Below are positions 20,130 to 32,300 of a stretch of DNA of 64,000 nt, piece by piece (position 1 is the first letter of the stretch; each line of letters opens with the position of its first letter). The translations under genes and the position numbers were made by a program. Below the pieces are notes generated by a model. It did no database searches, was not told the origin of the DNA, and saw nothing but the letters and a program-made list of their open reading frames with translations. Source of the stretch: Agelas oroides (taxonomy: Eukaryota; Porifera; Demospongiae; Agelasida; Agelasidae); contig OX422185.1 of assembly GCA_949130485.1 (NCBI GenBank), positions 10,204,118 through 10,268,117 on the forward strand, written 5' to 3'.

Positions 20130-21899
20130 GCCTAGTAGCGCTAACAATGTTCCTAAACGGAGGCCCCGCAAGCACGCACCGAAGAGTGAGAACCGGGAAG
20201 TAAGCATCGATGGGAAGGAGGTTGTGTTGAAGACTACGAAGCTTGACTTAAAAAGAGAAACCGTTGTGTTTAGTCTGTTTGTGCCAAATAGGCGGTTGAT
20301 GGAGTGGCAGCAGCAAGCTAAGCACCCTGGAGATTATTTGAACAAAAAGGTGACAGATCAAGCTGTAGCACTTCGGTGTAACTGCGACTGTATTGCAGGC
20401 AATTTAACTCGTCGTGCAGGCAGCCTGAAGAGTCAGGTTACTGTTGCTTCGGGTCGAGCTAGGGATAATCTCCTGGAACAGTCATTTTATGTTCCAGTAT
20501 GTGAAGGTGAGACAGTTTCACTGGAGCCCCTGATACTTTTTGCAAATAGTCAAGACCACTACACCCAAGAGAGAAAGGATTCATCACATCCAGGAACTGG
20601 AGAAAGCTGTATCATCCTGTGGTGTGAGCTTTCACATCTGGCAAAAACGAGAACCAACTGGTAAACCAGCTATTACTTGACAGCACTGACAGGGACACAT
20701 AAGCTAAAGGTGTTGCAACGACTGCCTGTAAAGATGCACACAATCTTACCCGAGAGTGTTTGTGGTAGGATCGTCCACCTGTGGAATGTAAGTGGATTTC
20801 TTGCAACTTTTTTTTAGAGAAGACACATGCAGGTAGTAGCTATACATTTCAGGCCCGTAGCCAGGATTTGTAGAAGGGGGGTTACATGGATGTGTTATTT
20901 GTATCTATGTATGTGTGCATAAGCATGCAAGACTAGGGGGTTGTGGGGGCATGCTCCCCAGGAAATTTTTACAAATTAGATGCTCTGAGATCGCTTCTGT
21001 AGCCATTTTGGGACAGAAGCAGAGCCGTAGTAGCTACATGGTTCGCGGAGTATTTCATCCAACTTTTGGCCGTCCATGTAAGCATTTACTAAGCCAGCTG
21101 ACTTTGAATTTCCACGAGACAAGGTACTAAGTTTGGTAAATGTAAATAAAATGTTTTGGAAGTCAAAAAGGGGGTTCGAGCGAACCCCCCCCCCCTACCG
21201 GCCTGCATTTGCTTACATTTTCTTCATGAAAGGTGTTTTCTCCAATGTATAGAGCTTTGTAGCTCTATACAAGGTCGTGGCAAGTTGGAACCCATTTCTA
21301 GCAGAGGTGGGTGCATTCCATGAGCAGGTATCAACAGCTGTTGAATGCAAACTTTTTTTGTGGTTGATGTTGTGTTCACCATGCAGGCAAAGCAATGGGT
21401 CCGGGACTTTGTGGAACTTGGAGATGAGATGCAAGGCTACCAACGCATTTGTGTTAACCTTATATGCATTTCATGTACAACAAATGCTTTGGAAATATGG
21501 CAATTTTCTGGCCAGGGTATGTAAACACACATGCTACACACGTCAATGCCTTGAATTAGTTAAACTTGTTCAATAGGTGTGGAGAAGAGCAATTATGATT
21601 CCAAGCGTCGTTATTTTCCAGCGACCACCATGATGCTCCCGCTGAAATCATCAGAAGTGACGCTTGCTTGGAGATGCTTGCAAATGGAACTGATGGACAC
21701 CCTAGTTGTGAGAGACAAAAGCAACTCTATACAAAGCATGATGATGCGTATTGGACTGCTGGAGGAATTCAGGAAACCTGTAGAAACAAGCGCCAATGCA
21801 CAGATTAAAAACCTAATAATTTCTCACCATCTTCAAGAACTCGCTATTCTAATAGCCACCCAGTTCCAAAAGATTTCATCTGATGCTAAATGCACTTGA
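20130..21899 (+). pseudogene. Spliced copy of a multi-copy sponge/cnidarian gene family (SGQGVEK motif), one frameshift
   Basis: Seen: block 1 (about 20130-20788) reads through NNVPKRRPRKHAPKSEN, a Cys-containing segment, and ELEKAVSSCGVSFHIWQKRE. It shifts frame near 20665, continues as YYLTALTGTHKLKVLQRLP and ends ...VHLWN at a GTAAGT donor. Later exons join in phase: 21241-21327 (SFVALYKVVASWNPF...), 21385-21516 (AKQWVRDFVELGDE... to FSGQ), and 21576-21899 (GVEKSNYDSKRRYF... to stop). From memory the order WxKR, LLxxLP, LYK, FSGQGVEK matches an uncharacterised family common in sponge and cnidarian genomes and often linked to mobile DNA. I know no established name or function. The frameshift suggests decay, but a sequencing error or tiny intron is possible. 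No start codon was identified upstream. Confidence 0.5.
20850..21204. mobile_element. MITE (CAGGCCCGTAGCCAGG family) in an intron
   Basis: It starts CAGGCCCGTAGCCAGGATTT and ends CCCCTACCGGCCTG. The interior includes GGGACAGAAGCAGAGCC and TAGCTACATGG blocks that recur at 59293-59560. It lies in the first intron of the 20130-21899 gene copy. Confidence 0.75.
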
Positions 21900-23527
21900 C
21901 TACTTGCACACATATACAGGACAAGTTAAGATTGAATGCTTCCAATATGGCAGATTGGCGTACTAGAGGTGGCCCATGAAACCCATCTTTAGGTATTTTT
22001 TCATTACTGGTAGTCACCATAAACTCAAGAACTGAGCTATTGCTGGTACAAATCACAACAGTACCGTCTGGAGTTACACTGCAGGTATAGCAAATTGGTG
22101 AAATTTCTTAATTGTGTATGCATTAAATGGTGGTATGCACTACTTCAGTTTGCTCTACCAAGTGTTACACTCCACCAATGAGACCCAACAAGGTCAAACG
22201 GTACACTATTTTAGTGTCTTTCACATGTTGCCACTGAAAATATCACCCAAGGATAACACTGATGGTGTCAAACAGTTTTGACTATACACTGCTCCAATGT
22301 ACAATTCACCAGAAGATCTGTGGTTTAATTATACCACCTATGTGGCCAACAGCCATCCTCTTCAACTGCAACAAAGTCAGAACGGTTCACAATTTTAGTG
22401 CCTTTCACATATTGGTACAACAAAGTGCATATAGCTTTTTATATCCAGTGATCTAGAATGTTCCAGAAAGTTGTAATGACCTAACCATATATGTAGTGTT
22501 TCCTTTAATAATATCGACATGGAAACTCCCTCGTATTAGTCATACTTCTGTTGTCCACTCTGTTGGTTTCGTTGTCAGTAATCACAATATTGTTCGTAAA
22601 AGTTTATGTACTTCTGCCGTGTTCCACCTTTCATCTCTTGTTTGTATCAATTTTACTGACAGTTCTCACACCTGCAATTCAAACTTTATTGGTTACAACT
22701 GTATGTATGGCACTAGTCATTGTAAGTGATCACATTGCCATTGGTAACCTAGTCAGAGAAATTCGCCCCATGCACACTTTTATCCCTCACTTCAGCTACA
22801 GTGAACTGGAAGCAGTTGTATCAGCTGCTGTATCTTTATAATTTCTATGTACCCTTATCTTTGCACCCTTCTCGGTGTGTTTATCACCAACAATTCTCCC
22901 TTCTGAAACTTTGATACACCAACAATGCAACTTAAAGGACACGCGTAATATAATACACAGGCCAGAGGAAGCGTTGGACATCCAATCTGAGTTGATATTC
23001 GTTAATGGCATGGTGCACTTACCCCAGGAATGAAACTTTGATACACCAACAATTCTCCCTTCACCAGCTACACCACCGTCACCCCTCACAGCAACTCCCG
23101 AAGCGATTTTTTTCGCTTACGTGACGTCACACGTTCAATATACCTACGTATTAGCATTGGTGTAAATATGTAACTAAACTGAAATTGAATGAACAATGCT
23201 ACTATTATTACAGTTTCCAAAAAGTATTACAATACCAAATAGTCTAAATGTACAACATTGTTCTTTTTGTTTCTGGGAGTGAGAATTGCGCAAATAAAAA
23301 GGCATGAATTCGGACTGTAACCTCAAGCATGTAGTGATACAAGAGAATCGCATGTACTTACGCAAGCTGTTCATGGGTTATTCTTCCTGGAGGTGAAGAA
23401 CCACCTTCCTGTGGGAGATCCAGTACTGCAGATCTAAATAAAAAATGAAAAAAATGAAACATCAGTGGTGGTACTGCAAACTAATTTTTGACTCAGCAGC
23501 TTATCGAGTTATAGCTATACACAGTAT
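21900..23527. other. Intergenic, scattered repeats
   Basis: No gene recognised. A direct repeat (AAACTTTGATACACCAACAA) occurs near 22908 and 23033. GGCCAGAGGAAGCGTTGGAC near 22970 belongs to a repeat also seen near 47957 and 50275. Confidence 0.45.
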
Positions 23528-24270
23528 TTATTTCTGGTAACGAAATACAACATCAGCACATGACACTGACCTCCTATAGGCAGTCTGATTCACATGAGGC
23601 AGATCAGCCTCAAGGAACACCATCTCAAACCTCTCAAGAAAAAAAAATTCAAGCACCTTCCCCACCATGGAGGTCACAGTCACACCCCGATAGCTGTCCA
23701 CCCGAAGAGGATCCTTACCAACCCCCTTGTATACTGGCACAACCAAACCTCTCTTCAAAATGTCGGGCACAATCTCCAGCTCCACCACAGCAGTCAGGAT
23801 GTTCCTCAGCCAGATCACCATGCTTTCCCTCCTACCTTCAGATGCTCAGCCACAAGTCCATTGGGACAAGCTGCCTTACTAACCTTCAACTTGGAGACAG
23901 CATTTGTGAACTCTTCAGCTGAAAAGAGAGCATCCAAAACAACACAGCATCATTCCTTAAAGGCTCCAATGCTAGCTGATCTACCATCAAGTGAAGCTCT
24001 TCCAAACCAGGTGTTGTCTCTGTCCTTGACCTTGCCAAATGCTAACGTGCTGCACCCGTTCGATCAGCAGGACTTCTGGATCACTGATAACCTTTCCATC
24101 CACTACCAGGAGGCTGGTTGTCTGTTGAAGGGTCCAATCTATGAGGAGAAGGGAATGCATTCAGTACCCCACAGCAGAGGAAGTCAAGATGATATAAGTG
24201 AAGCAAGCATTTCGAGTGGTTCCTTGGGAATGCCCTCAGACTACTCTGCCCATCATCAAATGCCATAGTG
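23528..24270 (-). pseudogene. LINE reverse transcriptase fragment
   Basis: Seen: an upstream frame FSAEEFTNAVSKLKVSKAAC then NGLVAEHLKVGGKA (RT fingers region, degenerate P-N-G-L), a frameshift, then WLRNILTAVVELEIVPDILK, GLVVPVYKGVGKDPL (the typical P-VYKG-KDP box) and SYRGVTVTSMVGKVLEF. It ends near 23530, before the catalytic Asp boxes. Together with the 15-16 kb remnant, which supplies the later RT part, it may come from the same LINE family (inference). Confidence 0.8.
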
Positions 24271-25370
24271 GGCGATACAGAGCTCACATGCCAGTATCTA
24301 CTGAGCAACTTCCGTTCTGAACAAGCGAGGGCGCCGCAGTGTAATATCACATATCATTCCACATATCACGTTTATTGCACTGATAACACCTTGAGGGAGG
24401 GGTCATTGTATGGGCTGGACTATGGACTGACATTTGGAACAACTTTTGACAAATGCACACTAGCTTGACGTCCCCAATCTGGTAATCTGAATGTCTCAAG
24501 CTGTTGTTTAGTGCGCCTATCAATGCTATGCCCCACTACCCCCCTATTGGGTGGTTGAATGGGATTATATGGGGGGTTGACTGAAAACAGTGCCCCAAAT
24601 ATTATAGTCAGAAATTTGATTACCTCAGACTGCATCGTCTATTTGTCAAATCCTCAGTAATCTCCCATGTTTTGCAAAGGGATTTGATTACAGGATCTGC
24701 CCCACTATAGGGGCAGATGTTAAATCCCTACCTTGCCCTAACAATTTTCGGGGGGGGGGGGGGGGGGGGGGGGGGCATAACATAATCAGGCCCACCGAGA
24801 GGGGGGGGGGGAACAGGGGATACTTCCCGGGGGACCCCAAACTTTTTCCTAGAAAAGGGGCCCCATGAGGCTCTTAATTCATCACGCTGTTTCTTTTTCT
24901 TTCGCTTTCCATTGCATCGTCTGGACTCAATGAGTGAGCGCGAATAATCAGTAACACTTTCATGGTTAGTGTCAAATACTTTGACCCGTGTAAACACGCG
25001 ACAGTTAATGACCACGCCCACTCTGGGTGTGAAAGATTTCCCCCAGGGCCTGTCTGCTCTCTTGGCGGTCCTGATAACATTGATAGGTGCATAAGTGTCT
25101 CTGGCCTTGGCCAAAGGATCTTAGATACAAAATATGCATGCAGTAGTTGCGGGTGTGGCTAAGTCCATTCACAAGCCCTGTTGGTGCTCCAAAGATGATC
25201 TAGCTAATTTTATACCACTGGCTCTGAGCATTGTAAGTTCTAGTACACTGCAAAACACTTGGGTTACTTCAACCATAATTTTTAGGTTGTCTCAGTTGCA
25301 TCAGTGTGACCAAGGAATGCTAGCTACCAAATAGCTTTTCTTGAAGGTTCATCGAGCTTCTTCATTAGTT
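24271..25370. other. Repeats with homopolymer G runs
   Basis: No gene. G runs lie at 24751-24775 (25 G) and 24801-24811. A GGACTATGGACTGACATTTGG piece at 24418 is related to the foldback termini at 11.4-12.3 kb. Confidence 0.6.
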
Positions 25371-25499
25371 ACATTAGCTTGTCTCTTTTTACAGAAGACC
25401 TATTTGGCTACATTCCTGGCATTTCTACCACAACCATGCAACCAAGGAACTTTCCACAAACCTCACCAGAGATGCTGGTTTATAGGCTTTCTGAAGGAA

Positions 25500-25660
25500 A
25501 CACTAATTTAACAAAAGAGGGAAGCTTCTCGACCAAACTCTTTCAAATTGTAAGCATTCCTTGAACTTTACGTGTCACACATGCAAAAGGAATGCAACCG
25601 AGGTGACCAAAACATGGTTGAAGTAACCTAAACCTTTTTACAGTGATATAATGTGACTGA
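25500..25660. repeat. Dispersed repeat, copy 1
   Basis: It shares several blocks with 29245-29390: AAGCTTCTCGAC, CAAATTGTAAGCATTC, TGGTTGAAGTAAC and TTTTTACAGT. The second copy is cut by a MITE. Confidence 0.65.
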
Positions 25661-27586
25661 ATGGGCGACAACATTTATAAAAGCTTAATTAAAGATGCTA
25701 GTGATTGGTCAGTATATCAGTGACAAGTTAACCAAGTCTAGATCAGTTCAGCCTCAGATATCAGTCGACGCGTTATGTAATAGAGAAGCACCAGGGTTAG
25801 TGCTGCTATGATAGGTGGATGCTGCATCCCATAAAGATTAATCTAGTACACATACATAACTACCGGTATATATTGGTCACCATAGACTATTAGTTGCATG
25901 ACTATCATTCCACCCTAATGCAGTTTGGTGGAAGGTGATACATGAGTAAATAATTACTGCGTGGCCTCCCACAAAACACTTACCAACCCCATGCACATTC
26001 ATCAAACTAGCATGGGAAGAATCAACAACCGTCATGTTTGTACATGCATGAATCATGCAGTTATCAGACTGCCATGTAGCTACTCTACTCCACACTATAC
26101 AAGTGTTGGTGAACCTTGATGAAATTGTAGTGGCCACCACAACTTCATCAAGCTTCTTATCTTTCTTTGATGATGATTACATTATATAATTTGCTGCCAG
26201 TAGGCACCCATATCTGATATTGCTACAATGTAACTAGAATTAAGTCAAAAGCTTACACAGAAACCAGACTAACTGCTGCAGTCTAGTAGCTCGCTGTAAT
26301 TCAGTTCAATACATTCGTGTAAGTGTATGTAATGCCAAAACAGGGTAACTAAATCAAATAATTTAACAAGCAATTCCAGTGATCGCACACAGATAAAAAC
26401 TATGTAAGCTCTCACAGTGATGCAATGTATAGTGGTGACTAAAACAGGTTTGATGGTGTTATGTTGGATCTAATTGTGTCAGTATTCTACTATATACCAT
26501 CAAACTCTCCCTCCACTGCAAAAACATCCATGCGTCCATATTCCTGGCTATTGTCTGATTCTGAACAAAATAATATGCAGCCAGCATGTGGATGCATGTG
26601 AATTGATATATGTTTTTTTTCTAGCTGAAAAGTGCTTGTGCTAGCTCTTTGAAGCGAAATGGAATTGTAAGGATGTTGATGGATGATAAATCTATACTTT
26701 GGAATCCTTTAACCATATTACCCACTTGTTCAATGGATCCTGAAACTGTAGTATCCATGCACTGGTGGTTATTTTAACTAAGTAGTTTTTCAGTGTCCCA
26801 TAACATAGCTCAGTTTCAAACAAACTGGAACAATTACTTAGTTACTACAGTTGTGTGACTGTCCTTTCTACGCTAATTCAAATAATGTACACTGATAAAA
26901 TATTTGCTTAAAGTAACCACAGAGTGATTACTCCAGTTTCAAGGTTCATTGAACTTGTGACTATATGCTATGAAGAGAATTTACACACTGTAACCACCAT
27001 TCCACCATCCTCTCCACAATTCCATCAAGCTTTATTAAGAAGCTAAGAGCTAGGACACTTGTCTACATGCATACCAACTTCTTGTGGTCAATCTTCTGGC
27101 TATTATCTGGTTCAATAACTATCCGTCATCCCACTCACAATTCCATCAAGCTACCACAGACAAGTGTGTTTGTTTCCTAATGAAGTGTGACAATGGATGG
27201 TGATATATTTGTGAATTCTCCTAATAGGTAGTACTTGCAGTTCAGTGAATCCTGAAACTGGAGTAACCACTCAGAGGTTGTTTTAACTAAGTAACTTTTG
27301 CAGTGATAGTGCCTGTAAAACATTTTGGTAAACTTTATTCAGATTTCAGCTCCCACTACATGAATTCTTTTCCAGCACTGCATTCATAAAATTTGCACAC
27401 TAAATAAGGATAGTCATGCAATTGTAGTAACCAAATACTTTACCTTCATTTTGCGTAAAGAAATGGTAATCAATCCATCACTAATCAACACACAAAAGAT
27501 ACTAGCTCCTATACCAGAACATATTGAGTTGCGTCATTGCTACACATATACATTCTCTATTGTTCTACCAGAATTCAGTGTTACAC
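25661..27586. other. Intergenic, nothing coding recognised
   Basis: AT-rich. Related segments (CTGAAACTGGAGTAACCAC, TTTTAACTAAGTA) recur near 26.74 and 27.25 kb, suggesting an old repeat. Confidence 0.4.
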
Positions 27587-27592
27587 TTTATT
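27587..27592 (-). promoter_or_regulatory. Possible polyadenylation signal AATAAA
   Basis: AATAAA on the minus strand, about ten bases after the stop codon of the membrane-protein exon. Unusually close, but positioned to serve that gene. Confidence 0.45.
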
Positions 27593-27600
27593 AAACTGTT

Positions 27601-28665
27601 TCACTTTTTCTGTGTAATCTTGTACTTTTGAATGTAGATCAAATAAAGTTTGCCAGCAGCTGTAAAAGCATTGAGTAGTGTAAGAAACACACTCAGTACA
27701 AGTAGCATGGCGAATCTGATACGATCAACTGCATCACATCCCAAGTCATCATCAGTTACACATTGCAAATTGGGAACACATGAAAGAGGACGATCATTAT
27801 TTGCTAAAAGATAGATTGGCAAGCTTGGAACAAGAACAATCATCGTGAAAATCACATATAACTTGACAGGTTTTTTTTTCTTCCTTTCATCTGCATTACG
27901 ACAATCCGAGATCAAAAACACGGTGATGATGATGAACCACCCGATAACAAACAGCCCATAGATAACAAAGTCAGCAATCATTTCTCCTGGAGGACATACT
28001 TGAGCAGGATTAGTCACAATAATTGCAAACCAGGCATTGATCTCCACTATTACTGCAAGTGAGGCAAGTGTAAAGGCCACAGGGAAGTTTTCTTCCTTTT
28101 CGATGATAATGTCATTGACTTCTTCCTGAGTGTTGAATTTGAAGACACAAGTTGGAAACATGCTAAAAAGAAATACAGACAATCCAATCAGTACTTTCCC
28201 ATATGTAGCGAGGCTGAATCCATAAAGCAGATTCTCAATTGTCACACCAGGAATGTCGTTTAGCTGCCCAAGAGTGAAGCTGGTCAGTAGCTGCCCACAA
28301 GTTGCATTCATCAGCTGCACACCTGTAATATTGCTCACTAGCTCTTCACATAGATTGTTCTGTAGCTGCAGTATTTGTGGAAGGTTGTCCCCTATGAGGT
28401 ACAAAGACCCTCCAACTCCAATAACGACATTGACAAGCACTCGTTTACACTTGGTTTTGTACATCCTAGCATTGCAAAGATCATAGCACACGGCACAAAA
28501 TGTCCACAAAAGCATTATGATGATTGCAATCGCCAAGAATAATAAAGCAGCCAACACTGAGCCATTGAATGCTTCTACTGCCAAATATATTGTGGATGTC
28601 AAAACATCAACCATTAGCACTAGGGTTAGTGGAGCAGCCACACCTTGAAATGCATCAGAAACTCC
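27601..28665 (-). CDS. Multi-pass membrane protein, last exon (~354 aa)
   Basis: Seen: one long exon preceded by an acceptor (CTGCACCATTCAG at about 28666-28678), starting GVSDAFQGV in phase 0; the ATG a little upstream (28686) falls in the acceptor tract and is probably not the start. About eight hydrophobic segments: LTLVLMVDVLTSTIYLAV, LLFLAIAIIIMLLWTFCAV, VVIGVGGSLYLIG, VLIGLSVFLFSMFPTCVF, FTLASLAVIVEINAWFAIIV, FVIYGLFVIGWFIIITVFLI, YVIFTMIVLVPSLPIYLL and LLVLSVFLTLLNAF. A luminal or extracellular loop of about 40 residues has NIT and NAT sites. A Lys-rich loop (ERKKKKPVK) and tail (KITQKK) point to the cytosol. No family recognised; it is not a canonical GPCR. The upstream exon or exons were not found. 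Confidence 0.6.
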   Translation of the reverse strand, partial: GVSDAFQGVAAPLTLVLMVDVLTSTIYLAVEAFNGSVLAALLFLAIAIIIMLLWTFCAVCYDLCNARMYKTKCKRVLVNVVIGVGGSLYLIGDNLPQILQLQNNLCEELVSNITGVQLMNATCGQLLTSFTLGQLNDIPGVTIENLLYGFSLATYGKVLIGLSVFLFSMFPTCVFKFNTQEEVNDIIIEKEENFPVAFTLASLAVIVEINAWFAIIVTNPAQVCPPGEMIADFVIYGLFVIGWFIIITVFLISDCRNADERKKKKPVKLYVIFTMIVLVPSLPIYLLANNDRPLSCVPNLQCVTDDDLGCDAVDRIRFAMLLVLSVFLTLLNAFTAAGKLYLIYIQKYKITQKK

Positions 28666-28938
28666 CTGAATGGTGCAGAAATGCAAGATATCGTCACCAC
28701 AGCAGCATGTTGCAACTTTTACACACAGTATTTTACATGCACGTTATCAAACACAAACAAGTCAAAGTCCACCATGCAATTTTCAAGTGCATTAATTGGT
28801 ATGCTAGCTGGAACTTCTTAATCCCTATGTACTGAAACACAAACAAAGCTTGCAGCGTTTTCCAAAGTCAACTTATGAAGTCTTCATAGTTACTTGGTAT
28901 GTCTCATGAATCGTGTCCGTAGACACTGTACTGTACTA

Positions 28939-29237
28939 AGGCCCCAATTCGTTGATTATTAGTTTCTCATCTACCGCCCGCATGGATTTTCTGCGATAGA
29001 ATTTATCACCATTATTTTTATTTGCACATATCGGTGACGTTAAACAAACGAGCGATAGGCATCATGAGCATAGCGATGAACGTAACGCTAACAAACCTGC
29101 ACAGCATCCAAAAGAACCCTTCTACAATGACGTATAATGAGCGACGATCATCTTGCCATCACGCTTGTCAACTTCTTTCGTGAGAAATATCTGTTACCTG
29201 AATAATGGTAATACCCAAAATCAACGAATTGGGGCCT
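28939..29237. mobile_element. MITE with AGGCCCCAATTCGTTGAT ends
   Basis: Ends AGGCCCCAATTCGTTGATT and AATCAACGAATTGGGGCCT; about 299 bp, no ORF. It interrupts the second copy of the dispersed repeat (29245-29390). Confidence 0.8.
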
Positions 29238-29244
29238 CATTAAC

Positions 29245-29390
29245 AAACGGGAAAAGCTTCTCGACTACACTCTGATTCAAATTGTAAGCATTCTTGAACT
29301 TCATGTGTCATGCATACAACATGCAGGCATGCAACTCAGTTGACCAAAATATGGTTGAAGTAACCGAAACATTTTTACAGTAAAATCTTG
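29245..29390. repeat. Dispersed repeat, copy 2
   Basis: The same blocks as 25500-25660 in the same order, diverged, beginning right after the MITE end. Confidence 0.65.
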
Positions 29391-32300
29391 TTGACACTCC
29401 TGTTAGTAGCCTATTTCCAGGCCTCTCAAACAGACTACGTGGTACCTGGTGACTATTTTACTCATTCAACTGTCTCTCGTGCGATTTGAACAAACAATTA
29501 GTTCAATTTTCTGTTCAAAAATTCAGTCCAGTAATCCAGTCCACAATCCAGTCCAGCGATTAGATACGACCGGCAGCTAACGTCGCCACAAAGGATATAC
29601 GTACAACTTTTTTCTTTTCTTCATAGCTTGCAACCAGTGACGCACGGCGTAGTCCGCAAATAAAATCCTTTTTGAATGAGTTATCTAAACAATGCAAGTC
29701 GTTTTATAGGCAGTTTTAACAGCACTGCCATCTATATTGGTTCTTACCATATTGTAGCAACAACAAAGTTTGAATTCGTAGCTGCCTCGCTGCGTATAGT
29801 TGTAGATCACTTCTGAAAAGACCTCGTTGCTAATTTTCTGTAAGTTGTCTCAACTATGTAGTACAACAGAAAAGACAGGCTGCCGCACAAACGGTTGAGA
29901 AAGTATTTTTGTACTGTACTGAAAGGATGTTCTGACGCTTCCTTAATGGACTTGGTTGCTGTGTATTTGCCAACTGCGCACGTGTGAGTTTGTTGATGAA
30001 CCTTGACCTTGCAATCGGTGTTTGCGCATGCGCATTCAGTCACCGCTAGGTTCTCGACAGAATGTCGCTAATTAATTAGTCATAATTTGATATTCTGCTG
30101 CCCGTACTTACTAGTACGCACAACGTTGTCGATGATGTACTGGCTTGGAATCGAGAATCGTGCAGCTGCCCTCATGTGCATGCCCTGAAGCATTGTCTCC
30201 AGATAGGTAGGAGGTCAGGGTCAACTTACGTACCCGTAGCTACATGGAATAGGAACAGGAAGGAGATCATGCGTAATTTGAGGAGCTGCACTCGGACTGC
30301 GATGAAGCCAAGACAAGTTATTTCAAGTTGTACAGAAGCTGGATATGTCAATGAAGATAGTGGGCCGTTTCTGATTCAAGATGCCCAGCCATGATTCATG
30401 CGTCACAATGGGTCACAGCAATGAATGAAGTGCAATCAGGTGGTGGCTATATTGACTAGAGTGTATGCCACAGTCATGCAAATGTAGTTGGAAACCTGGC
30501 ACAATAACCATCTTGAACTTCAGCACTTAACTTGGAAGTATTTAAAACTAAGCCTAGTTAACAGTGAGTTTGAAATTCACAGTTAATGTATATTGTGTGC
30601 AGGGCCCCCTGGAAGACTAGCAACTCTGTAACAGGACCATTTGATACTTGCTGATTAAACTCCCTTTTGTATTATTGCACTGATGGTAATATACTGCTAG
30701 TGTTGCTTTGGTTGTACAAGTGCATGCTCCTGTTCTGTGATTCTTCATTACGTTATACCAACTAGATCTATTTGCTGGATTTGAGTTGCACTTGAGTTCA
30801 GAAGCATGGGCAAGTTGCACCTTCCTGAAAGGGGCATTCCTGGAAGATTCTGAACTGCTATAGGAATACCAAAGCCGAATTCTAGGTGCATGCAGTGGTC
30901 TGCCTAGCATAGAAGTGCCTTCCTTATATGGAAGGCAGGCGGAAGTTGTGCATTGAAGCTGGAAAGACTAGAGATGAAATTCACACATTTTTTTCTGTAA
31001 CTCGTTAACCATGTACTCAAATCTAAGGCAGTTTTCATCAAAGCACACACCTTTTCTCAAACAGAAAACGCATTTAGCGCAGACAGTGGGTATGTGAACC
31101 CAATACTATGCAACAGTATATACAAAATCTCTGCATTTGCAGGGGGTATAAGTCGGACCACTGGATGAATATAACAGTCAGTGAATCTAAGAAAAATAGT
31201 ATAGGTGGTGACCCAGACATTACCATACTTATACATTCTAGGCATTGGTGTATGTTGTTACCGCACACAACATATATCAGGCTAAGAAGATGTGGTTCTT
31301 AATTGCTCATGCTTGTGGAAATATCAATATTATTATCTTGTAATTATATAATTTCATAGATCTGCTGCCTTGTGACACACAATCTTACATAATGAACTGC
31401 ATCTACACACAATCTTACATAATGAACTGCTTTGCTACAGTATTGTAGCAAAGCAATCATAGTAATGTACAACAACTCTGTTCAAAGGAGGTGGAAGCAA
31501 GCTCTACCAGTACACAAACACCATAGCGTATGTTTGAAGTGTTGGTATAGTTCCAAGTTGACTTAGTTGAGTGTCCCAGACCAGTTACTCTGCCATGCAC
31601 ATCTCCTTCAGGCCATCCTCAATGTCAACTGTGATAGCTGTAGCTAACAATAAGTAACTGAGCAATATCACTTCAGCAGAGTGTATCTATCCCCAAAATG
31701 TGGTATGGACCAATGACCTTGCGAGATCATTAGCACTTCCTTTACAGCAATAAATTTTCCTCTCTGCCAAAAATTTTTTGAGTGGGTTTTGGGCAGAAGG
31801 CTTTGGTTGCAAAAGCGCATGTTAGCCCAAGAAATTTGACTTTGTTCACTAAACCATTTTTCCTTGTTTGATAGTGGGATCTGGACAAAAGTCTGACCAA
31901 GCATCACCAGAGCTGTCCATGAACACGAACATAATTATACATCCATTGTACCAATCATATAACCATTACTAAAGGCATATCAAACTGCCATTGACTTGCA
32001 CATTTGGCAGCTCGATACACCCTTTCTATTACTTAAATCCTAGAAAAAATACATACTCATGCCTGCCAGACCATGGCTTCTCCCAGCACTATATATATAA
32101 TTGCTTACATTCTCACAAGCACATTTGTTGTAGTCTCTGAAATTGCTCTTCCATTTACACACACAATGCTGTAACACTCAAAAGTCTGTCAGGCAAGACT
32201 ACTCCCAAGACAAAACTAACCTTGTTGCCAGAATGTTCATGCACGAGAGCCTGGGGACGAGGCTAGTTGGTTAGTTGAGGTGCAGCTACCAAAAGCCATA

